Source: Phosphitispora fastidiosa (GTDB taxonomy: Bacteria; Bacillota; Thermincolia; Thermincolales; UBA2595). Taken from it: a stretch of 64,000 nucleotides of DNA. Position numbers and translations under genes: made by a program. The notes under the pieces were generated by a model. That model was not told the origin of the DNA. It did not search any database and saw only the letters and a list, made by a program, of their open reading frames with translations. The stretch spans positions 124,001 through 188,000 of the forward strand of contig NZ_JAHHUL010000004.1 in the NCBI RefSeq assembly GCF_019008365.1, in the 5' to 3' direction. Shown here in pieces: positions 49,180 through 56,598 of the stretch (its first letter is position 1; each line of letters opens with the position of its first letter).

Positions 49180-50625
49180 CTAACTCATCCTGCGAGTGGT
49201 ATGCCTGCGCCGCTTCGCCAGCTGGTTTTTGTGCCGTGCGATAGGCGGCTCCTCCTCTTTAGGGGGCTTGGTATATTGAACATGGTAAGCTATGAGCCCG
49301 TATCCGGCCCCATCATACCAGTGGTCAATGCTTGTCTCGGCAACCTTCTCAGAGTCTTTTTCATCCTCAATCTGCATCGGCAGGTATTCTACAAGAAACT
49401 TACAGGTATCGAATATCTGGACCTTGGCGGTCATCTTCTTGGTAACCTCATCATAATAAGGCTTCAGGTATTCGTGCCAAACAGCCTTCCTGAATTTCCG
49501 GTCAGTTATTGGCCGGATAAACCCGAACACTCCACCATCCTGGTAATAGTCAATCAGGGTTTTCCCTGACTCATCCCGGACGTGAGTTTGCCAGGCATCG
49601 TGACCGGCTACAGTGAAATCAATCTTTTCAGGTACCCATATCTCCTGACCAATATCATCAATATCAAGGCGTTTGGACAGGTCAACAACCTTCCGGGCCT
49701 GATCCGAATAAATAACCTTGGGGGCATTGTAATCCCTGGTGTATTCCCTGTAGATATAGACAATACCATCCTCACTAACAGCAAACCAGTACCACGCAAA
49801 CGGGTCAGCATATCCATTATCCAGGCTGCGCCAACGCCGCCAGTGTGCCGGTATCGGAAACGGCTTGCATACATGGATATCATGGGAGAACTCTTCAAAG
49901 GCCATGCCTTCATAGATGTCCCAGTCACCAAATAAATAAGCCTTCCTTTTGTCTTTAGGAAGGTTCTCTAACCTCTTGACATAGTTGGGGTCATTCTTCA
50001 TCAATACTTCGTTGTCATAAACCTTAGCAGGAATAAAAGCTATCCTGTTTTTGGTTACTGGGTCCCGGGCAAGGTCTTTACCGTAGTTTGTGGCTGAGAT
50101 ATATCTTTTCTTTACCCACATATGCCCGATATTGCCAGGGTTACATGTTCCCCGGAACCGGGCCGGGAAACCTTTGGGGCTCCGCAGACACGAGAGAAGT
50201 ATCTGAATTGATTCTTCCTCATGCTTGGTTAGCTCATCAACACCAACCCAGTCCATGGACCGGCCATCATACCGGGCCGCATCTGATTTGTTTCGGATAA
50301 ACCGGAATTTTATCTTAGTACCATTGTAAACAGTAACAACGTGCTTGCCTTCGTTGTATGAGTAAAGTTCTTTAGGAACCTTCTCTTTCCACTCTTTAAT
50401 GATGTTGGCTTCCAGATCATCGTATGTCTCCCGGAACAGGTACATTTCTGCCCCAGGATATTCAAGAGCATATGCCAGGGCCTCCATGACCAGACCGCAG
50501 CTCTTACCGCCGCCTTTTGCCCCGCCATACACCGCCTCTTCTGCCGGGCAAGAATGGAATACTTCCTGTCTCTTATTGGCTTTATAAGGGACCGATACCC
50601 TAACTTCACTTTGTGGAAGGGCCAT
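49180..50625 (-). CDS. Terminase large subunit
   Basis: This 481-residue protein is the packaging motor: an N-terminal ATPase with GGAKGGGKS (Walker A, residues about 34-42) and DWVGVDEL (Walker B, near 125), then a C-terminal RNaseH-like nuclease with the acidic motif in VGVSEDGIVYIYREY-type segments and DAWQTHVRDE. The start overlaps the small-subunit stop (TAATG). It leads the late operon towards portal and capsid. Confidence 0.95.
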   Translation of the reverse strand: MALPQSEVRVSVPYKANKRQEVFHSCPAEEAVYGGAKGGGKSCGLVMEALAYALEYPGAEMYLFRETYDDLEANIIKEWKEKVPKELYSYNEGKHVVTVYNGTKIKFRFIRNKSDAARYDGRSMDWVGVDELTKHEEESIQILLSCLRSPKGFPARFRGTCNPGNIGHMWVKKRYISATNYGKDLARDPVTKNRIAFIPAKVYDNEVLMKNDPNYVKRLENLPKDKRKAYLFGDWDIYEGMAFEEFSHDIHVCKPFPIPAHWRRWRSLDNGYADPFAWYWFAVSEDGIVYIYREYTRDYNAPKVIYSDQARKVVDLSKRLDIDDIGQEIWVPEKIDFTVAGHDAWQTHVRDESGKTLIDYYQDGGVFGFIRPITDRKFRKAVWHEYLKPYYDEVTKKMTAKVQIFDTCKFLVEYLPMQIEDEKDSEKVAETSIDHWYDGAGYGLIAYHVQYTKPPKEEEPPIARHKNQLAKRRRHTTRRMS

Positions 50626-51278
50626 TACTTCTCACCTTCATGTGATTCAGTTTCATGGAGAGTAGTTTCGTTGACTTCTACTTTGTCCTTATCTTCCCAG
50701 AGCTCATCTTTTGAGGGTCTCGGTATACCAAACTCAACTATGATCCGGCCATTTATATCAATCTCTGACTTTTCAATAAACATTCCAAGATGTTTGGCCA
50801 GAGCATCAAGAGCCTTTTCCTTGCTGCCCAGCTTAAATCTAAACGTCCCATCCCTGCTGATACTTACCTCATTGATAATACTGCCGTCAACCTGGTCACT
50901 AGGTTTAACCTCTACTACGTTTTTATATCCATATATTGGGTTGCCATCATCATCTTGATCAAGTAGTGTTTTGACCGTCTTAAACTCCAGGAAGTCTTTG
51001 ATGTCAGCAAAGGCAATTTTGGAATACTCTGCCAGGACTCTGTCCACGGTCACGGCATTGCGCTGGCGTAGTTCCTCTAATCCAGCGTCAATAGCGGCCT
51101 TTATTTCAGGTTTTTTAAGGTTTTCTTCGCCGATAGACCCAGCCGTCCTTTTCGAATACCCGGCGCGTATGGCAGCCTGAGTCGCATTGTGGTCAATCAA
51201 ATATTCATCGACAAATCGCTGCTGCTTGGTGTTCAGTTTTTTTAGCTTCTCCTGCTCCTGTTTAATTTGCTCTGCCAC
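50625..51278 (-). CDS. Terminase small subunit
   Basis: A 217-residue DNA-binding protein that selects phage DNA for packaging. Residues about 17-80 carry the Terminase_2 helix-turn-helix signature: LNTKQQRFVDEYLIDHNATQ, then AAIRAGYSKRTAGSIGEENL. The C-terminal part is acidic and probably oligomerises or meets the large subunit. A GTG at 51278 after AGGTGG is preferred. Confidence 0.92.
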   Translation of the reverse strand: MAEQIKQEQEKLKKLNTKQQRFVDEYLIDHNATQAAIRAGYSKRTAGSIGEENLKKPEIKAAIDAGLEELRQRNAVTVDRVLAEYSKIAFADIKDFLEFKTVKTLLDQDDDGNPIYGYKNVVEVKPSDQVDGSIINEVSISRDGTFRFKLGSKEKALDALAKHLGMFIEKSEIDINGRIIVEFGIPRPSKDELWEDKDKVEVNETTLHETESHEGEK

Positions 51279-51310
51279 ACTAACCACCTGCCAATACTAC
51301 TGTCTGTTTG

Positions 51311-51372
51311 CTCATAAATACTTGACATACACATGTGTATGTGTATAATTAGAATTGAAATACTCATAAATA
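51311..51372 (+). promoter_or_regulatory. Consensus promoter with palindromic operator and flanking 10-mers
   Basis: TTGACA (51322-51327), a 16-base spacer and TATAAT (51344-51349) match the sigma-A consensus perfectly and read into the small plus-strand operon. The spacer is almost filled by the perfect palindrome ATACACATGTGTAT (51327-51340). The 10-mer CTCATAAATA flanks the promoter at 51311-51320 and 51363-51372. Strong basal strength plus a covering operator suggests tight repressor control. Confidence 0.85.
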
Positions 51373-51415
51373 AAAAGCAGCAAGAACAAAAAATAAGATA
51401 AAGGAGGATAAACAA

Positions 51416-51682
51416 ATGTTCTATGTTTATACGGACGGGCCGGACGGTACCCACCTTTTAGCCCGCAGGAAAACCTTAGAAAATGCTCAAAAATTCATGC
51501 ACAAATGGGCCGGAGAACACAGTACTAAACTCAATGAAAAAGAAGTTATATCAATGCACGGACAACGGGTTTACATTAACACCTACACTAAAAAACAAAT
51601 GGAATTACTTGACCGCAGGGAATGGGATGAAACCTTAACGGAAGAAAAGTTTCAAAAACTGTGGAACCATCTTAAAAAATAA
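51416..51682 (+). CDS. Small phage protein, first gene of plus-strand operon
   Basis: An 88-residue, charged protein (MFYVYTDGPDGTHLLARRKT; later MHGQRVYINTYTKK). The ATG follows AAAGGAGGATAAACAA. It is the first gene after the consensus promoter and probably strongly expressed. No family recognised; early takeover proteins of phages often look like this, which is inference. Confidence 0.7.
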   Translation: MFYVYTDGPDGTHLLARRKTLENAQKFMHKWAGEHSTKLNEKEVISMHGQRVYINTYTKKQMELLDRREWDETLTEEKFQKLWNHLKK

Positions 51683-51738
51683 TGCCTATATGCTCATAAA
51701 TAATGAGCAATAAGACCAAAAAAAAGGGAGGTAATACC

Positions 51739-52176
51739 ATGTATCGAATCCCCGTGTACCGCGTCCAGTTAGTACGCGAAAAGAGTCAACCGGCAGAATC
51801 TAAACACATTAATAGCCCGTTTGACGCCTTCAAAGTTTTAGGAGCCATGCTTGAAAATGAGGACCGTGAAAACTTTGTAGTAATGATGGTTGATACCAAA
51901 CACAAAATAATTGGCATTAACACTGTATCGGTCGGTACGCTCAACAGTAGCCCGGTTCATCCCCGCGAAGTTTTTAAGCCCGCCATGCTTGCCAACGCCG
52001 CAGCCGTCATACTGGGTCACAATCATCCAAGTGGAGAGGTTAAGGCCAGCCCGGAAGATATTGAAGTTACCCGCCGTCTGGAAGATGCCGGGGCTATTTT
52101 AGGAATTGAAGTTCTTGACCATGTAATTGTCGGCCATGGTACATATTACAGCTTAAAGGAAGCGGGGTGTTTTTAA
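51739..52176 (+). CDS. RadC-like JAB/MPN-domain protein
   Basis: A 145-residue protein with the JAMM zinc motif: HPREVFKPAMLANAAAVILG followed by HNHPSGEVKASPEDIEVT, as in RadC-family proteins common on phages and plasmids. Their biochemical role is uncertain; a link to DNA processing or anti-defence has been proposed. The ATG at 51739 after AGGGAGGT is preferred over one twelve codons upstream. One base separates it from the next gene. Confidence 0.88.
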   Translation: MYRIPVYRVQLVREKSQPAESKHINSPFDAFKVLGAMLENEDRENFVVMMVDTKHKIIGINTVSVGTLNSSPVHPREVFKPAMLANAAAVILGHNHPSGEVKASPEDIEVTRRLEDAGAILGIEVLDHVIVGHGTYYSLKEAGCF

Positions 52177-52177
52177 G

Positions 52178-52471
52178 ATGAATCAAAACAGGTTTTTAAA
52201 TCTTTTACGCAGCGGAGAAGATATCGACTGCGACCTCATTATCGGGGGATGCGACATGCCAGCGTCCTTTGTCTGGGATGAGGATTGTAAAATCACTGAT
52301 TACGGTATTGAAAAGTACAAGGCTATCATGGAAGCCGAATACACCCGACTGCAAAACGGAAATATAGAAATCCACTGTGACGATGAAAACCTTGGCGAAC
52401 ACTTTTGTATGGCAGCAGCCGGATATATTGGTACAACCGAATACGAAAAAATTTTTGGTACAGACGAATAA
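52178..52471 (+). CDS. Acidic phage protein, unknown
   Basis: A 97-residue acidic protein (MNQNRFLNLLRSGEDIDCDL; later NIEIHCDDENLGEHFCMAAA). It starts one base after the RadC-like stop and is probably translationally coupled. Its high negative charge would suit a nucleic-acid mimic or inhibitor, but that is only a suggestion. Confidence 0.6.
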   Translation: MNQNRFLNLLRSGEDIDCDLIIGGCDMPASFVWDEDCKITDYGIEKYKAIMEAEYTRLQNGNIEIHCDDENLGEHFCMAAAGYIGTTEYEKIFGTDE

Positions 52472-52560
52472 CTACGGGGCTAAGGGCTAGGCCGAGAATC
52501 CCGGCAGGGGGAGTTGCAGCTCCCCTCCAGTTTAACCCAAATATAGGAAGGAGGTATCTT

Positions 52561-52716
52561 ATGACCACATACTGGGAATGCGAAAACTGCTTACAGCTTA
52601 ACCAAGAAGAAGTGCCGGACGGCACCATGTTTGTCGATGACCATGAAGCCACCTGTATCCACTGCAGTACAGCTCAAATCACCGGCGGGGTACTTGATGT
52701 ACCTATGCCGGAATAA
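52561..52716 (+). CDS. 51-residue zinc-ribbon protein
   Basis: A short acidic protein with CENC near residue 8 and CIHC near 37, followed by GGVLDVPMPE. The ATG at 52561 is preceded by AGGAAGGAGGT; a longer open frame upstream has no ribosome site. Function unknown. Confidence 0.65.
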   Translation: MTTYWECENCLQLNQEEVPDGTMFVDDHEATCIHCSTAQITGGVLDVPMPE

Positions 52717-52737
52717 AAGGGAGGATGATTATTAATA

Positions 52738-52914
52738 ATGATTAAACATACTTGGTCAGAATTTTACGGCGGACCAATTAATTTAATTATGGTAGACAAT
52801 GTTAAACAAATACCGGATGGCGCCCGGTATAAATACACGGAAGAAGATACAGATATATCTATATATGTATACCATGAAGAACACGAAGAATTTTTTTACG
52901 GAGTTAAGCTGTAA
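52738..52914 (+). CDS. 58-residue acidic phage protein
   Basis: This frame reads MIKHTWSEFYGGPINLIMVD, then an acidic stretch (KYTEEDTDISIYVYHEEHEE) to GVKL. GGGAGG lies 13 bases upstream, longer than ideal. Strong aromatic/acidic composition and operon placement support it; no function assigned. Confidence 0.55.
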   Translation: MIKHTWSEFYGGPINLIMVDNVKQIPDGARYKYTEEDTDISIYVYHEEHEEFFYGVKL

Positions 52915-52918
52915 AACA

Positions 52919-52962
52919 TTTGCCGGTGACAGGCATTACCTGTAATACTCCATCACCGGCAC
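52919..52962 (+). repeat. Two-part hairpin in the plus-strand operon
   Basis: TGCCGGTG and CACCGGCA close a stem of about 40 bases with an inner ACAGG/CCTGT helix. It follows the 58-residue gene by five bases and lacks a T tract, so an RNA processing or stability role is more likely than termination. Confidence 0.5.
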
Positions 52963-53024
52963 AACACAAAGTATATATGATAAGGGGAGGTTACTGACAT
53001 ATTAATAAAAGGAGTTGATACACT

Positions 53025-53186
53025 ATGCCGCGAAAAGATATCTGGCAGACTGCCGCTGACGCAGCACTCATTGTCAGAGCTAAACAGCTTTGCGGTCCGT
53101 TCTCAGATTCGGAGATCTACCGCAGGGGTCTGGAAATACTAGTCAAAGCAGAGGAAAAGAAACAAAAAAAGAAGCCGCTCGGTTGA
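53025..53186 (+). CDS. 53-residue basic protein, ribbon-helix-helix-like
   Basis: The protein begins MPRKDIWQTAADAALIVRAK and continues FSDSEIYRRGLEILVKAEEK with a Lys-rich end. The SDSEIYRRGLEILV helix pattern resembles the C-terminal part of small ribbon-helix-helix or antitoxin-type DNA-binding proteins; confidence in that is low. The ATG follows AAGGAGTT, and the 3' end forms the operon terminator. Confidence 0.6.
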   Translation: MPRKDIWQTAADAALIVRAKQLCGPFSDSEIYRRGLEILVKAEEKKQKKKPLG

Positions 53187-53200
53187 GCGGTTTTCTTTGT
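53164..53200. terminator. Bidirectional terminator
   Basis: CCGCTC-GGTT-GAGCGG is followed on the plus strand by TTTTCTTTG and on the minus strand, after CTTC, by seven T residues. It ends the plus-strand operon and would also stop a transcript from the minus-strand promoter at 53241-53270. Confidence 0.75.
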
Positions 53201-53234
53201 GTTTTATTGTTAGGCGTTTTAGGGCGTACGCTAC
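53164..53234 (-). ncRNA. Predicted small RNA of about 70 nt
   Basis: A strong minus-strand promoter lies just upstream (53241-53270) and a terminator hairpin with a seven-T tract lies about 60-70 bases downstream, with no coding frame between. The 5' part can form a GCGTA-GCG-TACGC hairpin. It is antisense to the 3' end of the 53-residue gene. The RNA is predicted from signals only. Confidence 0.45.
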
Positions 53235-53240
53235 GCGTCC

Positions 53241-53270
53241 AGTATAGCATAAAAAAATATCAAAAGTCAA
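53241..53270 (-). promoter_or_regulatory. Extended -10 promoter on the minus strand
   Basis: TTGACT (53265-53270), an 18-base spacer and TATACT (53241-53246) preceded by TGC give a near-consensus extended -10 promoter. No minus-strand gene lies within 1.9 kb downstream before the terminase. Confidence 0.65.
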
Positions 53271-53357
53271 TAGGTTAAGCTGTTTCTGGCACCCTGCCAG
53301 TTATTGACGTAATTGGGCTAACAGGCTTTTTTTATGCAAATTTTTACCGGCCCCTTT

Positions 53358-53696
53358 TTAATCCCATTCCCAAGGCTTTTTCTTCTTGGCCGGCTTTTTT
53401 CGTTTCCTCCCGGACTTGCTGCTGCCCTTGCCCTTTCCCCGACCACCGCCCCCAGCCTGCGGTTCCGACACCCAAGGCCGCCTACCTAGCACCATGGTAA
53501 CCGCTTTTTGCTCCCTGGCACGAAGAATCTTTTCATTCGGGGCCCACCGGCCACACCCGTTCGGACAGATATAATACAGTACATTATCAATATGTTTCTT
53601 TGCGAGGGGTTCATTACATTCAAGGCAACGCCTGGTTTTATCTTCTATTTTGACCCGGCCCCCGGGGACCGTTTTGGGCTTATTTCCTTCGGCCAA
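53358..53696 (-). CDS. Zinc-ribbon protein with very basic tail
   Basis: A 112-residue protein with RRCLECNEPL near residue 23 and YYICPNGCGRW near 43 (four Cys, zinc ribbon), then an Arg/Lys/Gly-rich tail from residue 80 (RKRKKPAKKKKPWEWD). It starts at TTG after GGGAGGGG. The basic tail suggests nucleic-acid binding. About 170 bp after it (53187-53357) hold a promoter and hairpins only. Confidence 0.65.
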   Translation of the reverse strand: MAEGNKPKTVPGGRVKIEDKTRRCLECNEPLAKKHIDNVLYYICPNGCGRWAPNEKILRAREQKAVTMVLGRRPWVSEPQAGGGGRGKGKGSSKSGRKRKKPAKKKKPWEWD

Positions 53697-53716
53697 CAGT
53701 TACCCCTCCCCCTTAT

Positions 53717-54592
53717 TTAACCTTTATAATCTTGCCATGAAACCGTTTTAAATATTGCTTTGTGGTTGACCCATCTGGCGAACCTGCGCTGATAAGGATC
53801 ACGCTTATTGTACGGCATCACAAACGGGTCAACCTTCAGGCTTCGTAATAATTCAACCCGGTACAAATCTTCTTCCGGTGTACTGTCAAAACCGATCAAC
53901 ACATAAAACATGAGTTTTCGGTGAGACACACCGTTTTGGACCAGGACCTTTATTCCCCTTCTAACAGCCTGCTCTGTTTTAATGTTATCAAAGGCGAAAT
54001 GTAATTGTTTTGCCAACCTTACCATGGATAACAACCGCGCCATATCAGATGTAATCAACCGTATATCCAATCCCTGGCTAAAATTAACCCTAATCTTTTC
54101 GTTAATCAATTGTTTGCAAACCAGTTCGAAGTGATCCGGCAGACAGGTAAGATTATTATCCAACAGCATTAACTCTGTACCCCCCCCATGCCATATATTG
54201 TAAATATCCGCTACGGCCCGGGGCTTACCTTCTTTGTGGGGTACAACACAAAATTTACAGTTTCGGATACAACCTCGCGAAGCAAAACCAATCGTATAGT
54301 CACACGGGAAAATTTCGTTGTCAGGCTGAATCGTTTCTATTTTTGGAGGCAGTTTTATGTCCAGGGAATAGCCTGTCCCGCCCTTAATGACTGGTAAATT
54401 TGGTTCATAGGGGAAGTATTGATAGTCAGGAGTAAAGTCAAACACCTTGCAGGCGAAAATAACATCGGGCTTATCATAAAGAGGGTCATATTCCTTAACA
54501 CTGTCTCCATTAGCCTTGTGGAAGGCGGCTATCTTTTTCAGGGTAAGCGGTGGAATATTTTTACTATCAACATTCACCAGACCCACCTTCAT
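53717..54592 (-). CDS. Radical SAM enzyme, phage-encoded
   Basis: A 291-residue protein with the radical SAM cluster motif in FASRGCIRNCKFCVVPHKEG (C-x3-C-x2-C, near residue 108) after a roughly 100-residue N-terminal domain. Downstream, ELMLLDNNLTCLPDHFELVC and VNFSQGLDIRLITSDMARLL follow the TIM-barrel strands seen in MiaB/Elp3-like and B12-type radical SAM proteins. The substrate is unknown. It lies in a cluster with nuclease and regulatory genes, so a nucleic-acid modification is plausible but unproven. Confidence 0.85.
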   Translation of the reverse strand: MKVGLVNVDSKNIPPLTLKKIAAFHKANGDSVKEYDPLYDKPDVIFACKVFDFTPDYQYFPYEPNLPVIKGGTGYSLDIKLPPKIETIQPDNEIFPCDYTIGFASRGCIRNCKFCVVPHKEGKPRAVADIYNIWHGGGTELMLLDNNLTCLPDHFELVCKQLINEKIRVNFSQGLDIRLITSDMARLLSMVRLAKQLHFAFDNIKTEQAVRRGIKVLVQNGVSHRKLMFYVLIGFDSTPEEDLYRVELLRSLKVDPFVMPYNKRDPYQRRFARWVNHKAIFKTVSWQDYKG

Positions 54593-54610
54593 CTACTTAT
54601 ACCACCCTCT

Positions 54611-54970
54611 CTAATAAATAATATCTACCGGTTTTTCCATCATGCGCCGGTACGCGCTGTTCTTTTTTGATTCCCTGAGCTCGTTCTGCTCGAAGTGCAG
54701 CAGGTAATATTTTTCAAAACCATCCTGAACATCTACCATCTTTTTGCCACAATTACAAGAACCGGACATTGTTCTAAGCGATATGGAAAAGTTTTTCAGG
54801 CCGCAAAAGGGGCACGTTACTTGCATATTTACACCGGAGATTTCAATTGCATGGACCTGGTTAAGTTTCCTAAATAAACCAAGTAAATCAGCCATAGCAG
54901 TTAAATAGTGGTTGGTGTCCGGTTTTTTAGCTTTTGCTATTTTCGTCGGTTTTGCTTTTGTCACTTTCAT
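54611..54970 (-). CDS. Zinc-ribbon phage protein
   Basis: A 119-residue protein with a Lys-rich N-terminus and a four-Cys site in VTCPFCGLKNFSISLRTMSG and SCNCGKK (residues about 52-76), like primase or transcription-factor zinc ribbons. The C-terminal part is a charged helix. It overlaps the nuclease gene by 44 bp in another frame. Confidence 0.65.
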   Translation of the reverse strand: MKVTKAKPTKIAKAKKPDTNHYLTAMADLLGLFRKLNQVHAIEISGVNMQVTCPFCGLKNFSISLRTMSGSCNCGKKMVDVQDGFEKYYLLHFEQNELRESKKNSAYRRMMEKPVDIIY

Positions 54971-55319
54971 CAGGAATCAATTCCTCCATCTTCATCCCCG
55001 AATAATATTCTCTGTACAGGTGAAACCAGTCCTCGATGTCCATAACAACAACCCATCTGCAGTTGTTTCGCCTGTGTGCCACTATCGGTAAAACTCCTTC
55101 ACCGGCATCCCTTTTTGCCTGGTCCAGGGCATCATACAGAGAAAACTTCTCAACCCGCTTCACTTCTATGTGTAACCCAGGAAGACCAACAACATCCTCA
55201 CCATCAATGCCGTTATATTGCTGCCCCCTTCTGGCAGAGGGGAAACCATTATCCCTGCAAACCCTGGCAAATTCACGTTCCCCTTTTTTGCCTTTTTCTT
55301 TGCTCATCCTACCACTCAC
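54927..55319 (-). CDS. PDDEXK-type nuclease, resolvase-like
   Basis: About 130 residues. The core reads GEREFARVCRDNGFPSARRG, then GEDVVGLPGLHIEVKR (acidic D-x14-ExK nuclease triad near residues 40-57) and LDQAKRDAG, as in phage-encoded Holliday-junction-resolvase-like PDDEXK enzymes. A GTG at 55319 overlaps the upstream stop as GTGA; an ATG four codons later is also possible. It probably acts in phage recombination or DNA processing. Confidence 0.8.
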   Translation of the reverse strand: MSGRMSKEKGKKGEREFARVCRDNGFPSARRGQQYNGIDGEDVVGLPGLHIEVKRVEKFSLYDALDQAKRDAGEGVLPIVAHRRNNCRWVVVMDIEDWFHLYREYYSGMKMEELIPDESDKSKTDENSKS

Positions 55320-55534
55320 AGCCTCACCCCTTTTCTTGGTAGCGCCCTTTCCAACGGACACACCGGTTCGTTGGATCCACAATACCCGATATCCAGCATT
55401 GAGCAGGGTTTAATACTGAACCTGCAGTGTAGTATTTTTGTAACTGTTACCGGCCCGTTTCGGTTTCCGCTGCCGGTGCCGGATGTAAAATTATTCCGTT
55501 TCTTTTTGGGTTTCGGATTTGCCCATCTCATCAT
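55316..55534 (-). CDS. Cysteine-containing small phage protein
   Basis: A 72-residue protein with a basic N-terminus (PKPKKKRNNF) and a later CRFSIKPC, GYCGSNEPVC pattern, a likely metal or disulfide knot. GGAGGAATCTA places the ribosome site inside the AbrB gene, and its stop overlaps the nuclease start (GTGA), strong evidence for a real coupled gene. Function unknown. Confidence 0.65.
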   Translation of the reverse strand: MMRWANPKPKKKRNNFTSGTGSGNRNGPVTVTKILHCRFSIKPCSMLDIGYCGSNEPVCPLERALPRKGVRL

Positions 55535-55802
55535 TAGATTCCTCCGATTCTAATTCATCTGCCATCTGCCCCTGAATCCTGGCGCAGATTTTACAAACCC
55601 TCTTCCCACGGAACACAATAATGTCCTCAGTCTTACTGCAGAAAACGCAAGCCGGTTCATATTTCCTGAGAATAATCTTCTCACCATCAACAAAGAATTC
55701 CAGTGAATCCTTTTCATCAATTTCCAGTGTTCGTCTTAACTCAATCGGGATAACAACCCGGCCCAGTTCGTCAACTTTTCTTACGACACCAGTAGCTTTC
55801 AT
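55491..55802 (-). CDS. AbrB-family transition-state regulator
   Basis: A 103-residue regulator. Residues 1-50 form the AbrB swapped-hairpin DNA-binding domain (MKATGVVRKVDELGRVVIPI, then ELRRTLEI), followed by a C-terminal CVFC and CKIC zinc site and an acidic tail. It resembles host AbrB/SpoVT-type proteins, so it may be a captured host regulator used to tune phage or sporulation genes. The ATG at 55802 follows GGGGAGGT. Confidence 0.9.
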   Translation of the reverse strand: MKATGVVRKVDELGRVVIPIELRRTLEIDEKDSLEFFVDGEKIILRKYEPACVFCSKTEDIIVFRGKRVCKICARIQGQMADELESEESNDEMGKSETQKETE

Positions 55803-55806
55803 TTGT

Positions 55807-56097
55807 TTATACCTCCCCATTATCTTTTGTGTTATTTACTACCAACTTAAATGGATTTGATTTCTTATAAGGAAACTGCAGCACATCAGCAGTCTGGCCC
55901 AGCTCCTTTTTATTTGTCATTTCATCTATCGTCTTGAACAGCCACTTAGAATGATCTTCAAAAAGGAACCCTATAACATCTACCAGGTTATTAAAATCTC
56001 CACCGTCAAGCGTTTCCCGGGCTACATTAGGCTCTTCCTGCAGCCACATCAAAAATGTTTCCGGGTCAATCAGTATCCTTGTTTTCGGTGTCTCCAT
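55807..56097 (-). CDS. Phage protein, unknown
   Basis: A 96-residue protein (METPKTRILIDPETFLMWLQ; later VDVIGFLFEDHSKWLFKTID). It lies tightly between the 3D-domain and AbrB genes. No domain recognised; composition is typical of a soluble helical protein. Confidence 0.6.
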   Translation of the reverse strand: METPKTRILIDPETFLMWLQEEPNVARETLDGGDFNNLVDVIGFLFEDHSKWLFKTIDEMTNKKELGQTADVLQFPYKKSNPFKLVVNNTKDNGEV

Positions 56098-56099
56098 AA

Positions 56100-56594
56100 T
56101 TACCTACCCCCGTATATATAGACCTTAACCGTTTTCACGCCCCACTTTTTAGCCAGCCCCCTCTCCGGGGGAAACCATACATCTATCCTGTTTCCCTTGA
56201 TTAGCCTGCCGGTGTCCAGGGCAATTGCTGGGCCGTAACCCTCAACGTACAGCCTAGTGCCCAACGGAATAACTTCCGGGTCCACAGCCACCGTGCCAGG
56301 GCAAACCTTTGTACCTGAAGCCGTCAAGTTTTTGGTCAAATTATAGGCCGTTGCCTTCATTGTCAGCACTTTTGCTGGCTGCCCTCTTGATGCGGGTTCT
56401 TTTCGTGTTTTTTGCGGCATTATCAGCCTTGGCTTTTGCTGTCCGATGCCATTTCTGTTAAGGCTAATAACAGGCCCATTATCGCGCTGAAGCCTATCAT
56501 AGCGCACATACAAATCAACAGATTGATCAAGAACATATCCAAACCACACCCCCAACAATATACAGGCCAAGACCTGCAGAATTAGTTTTTTCAT
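56100..56594 (-). CDS. 3D-domain protein, putative wall lytic enzyme
   Basis: A 164-residue protein: an N-terminal membrane anchor (LILQVLACILLGVWFGYVLD), a linker, then a C-terminal 3D domain (TAYNLTKNLTASGTKVCPGT; AVDPEVIPLGTRLYV; ALDTGRLIKGNRIDVWFP) with the three aspartates of the double-psi barrel family shared with MltA and RpfB-type enzymes. It may remodel peptidoglycan, for example at entry or for sporulating hosts. The ATG at 56594 follows GGAAGGTG. Confidence 0.85.
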   Translation of the reverse strand: MKKLILQVLACILLGVWFGYVLDQSVDLYVRYDRLQRDNGPVISLNRNGIGQQKPRLIMPQKTRKEPASRGQPAKVLTMKATAYNLTKNLTASGTKVCPGTVAVDPEVIPLGTRLYVEGYGPAIALDTGRLIKGNRIDVWFPPERGLAKKWGVKTVKVYIYGGR

Positions 56595-56598
56595 GGTA

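Noticed and set aside
52405-52560. N-terminal extension of the 51-residue zinc-ribbon protein
   Set aside because: The extension covers an obvious ribosome site (AGGAAGGAGGT) and is not protein-like; the internal ATG at 52561 is better.
52326-52652. Minus-strand 108-codon frame opposite the plus-strand island
   Set aside because: It is antisense to two genes with good ribosome sites and has no start signal of its own.
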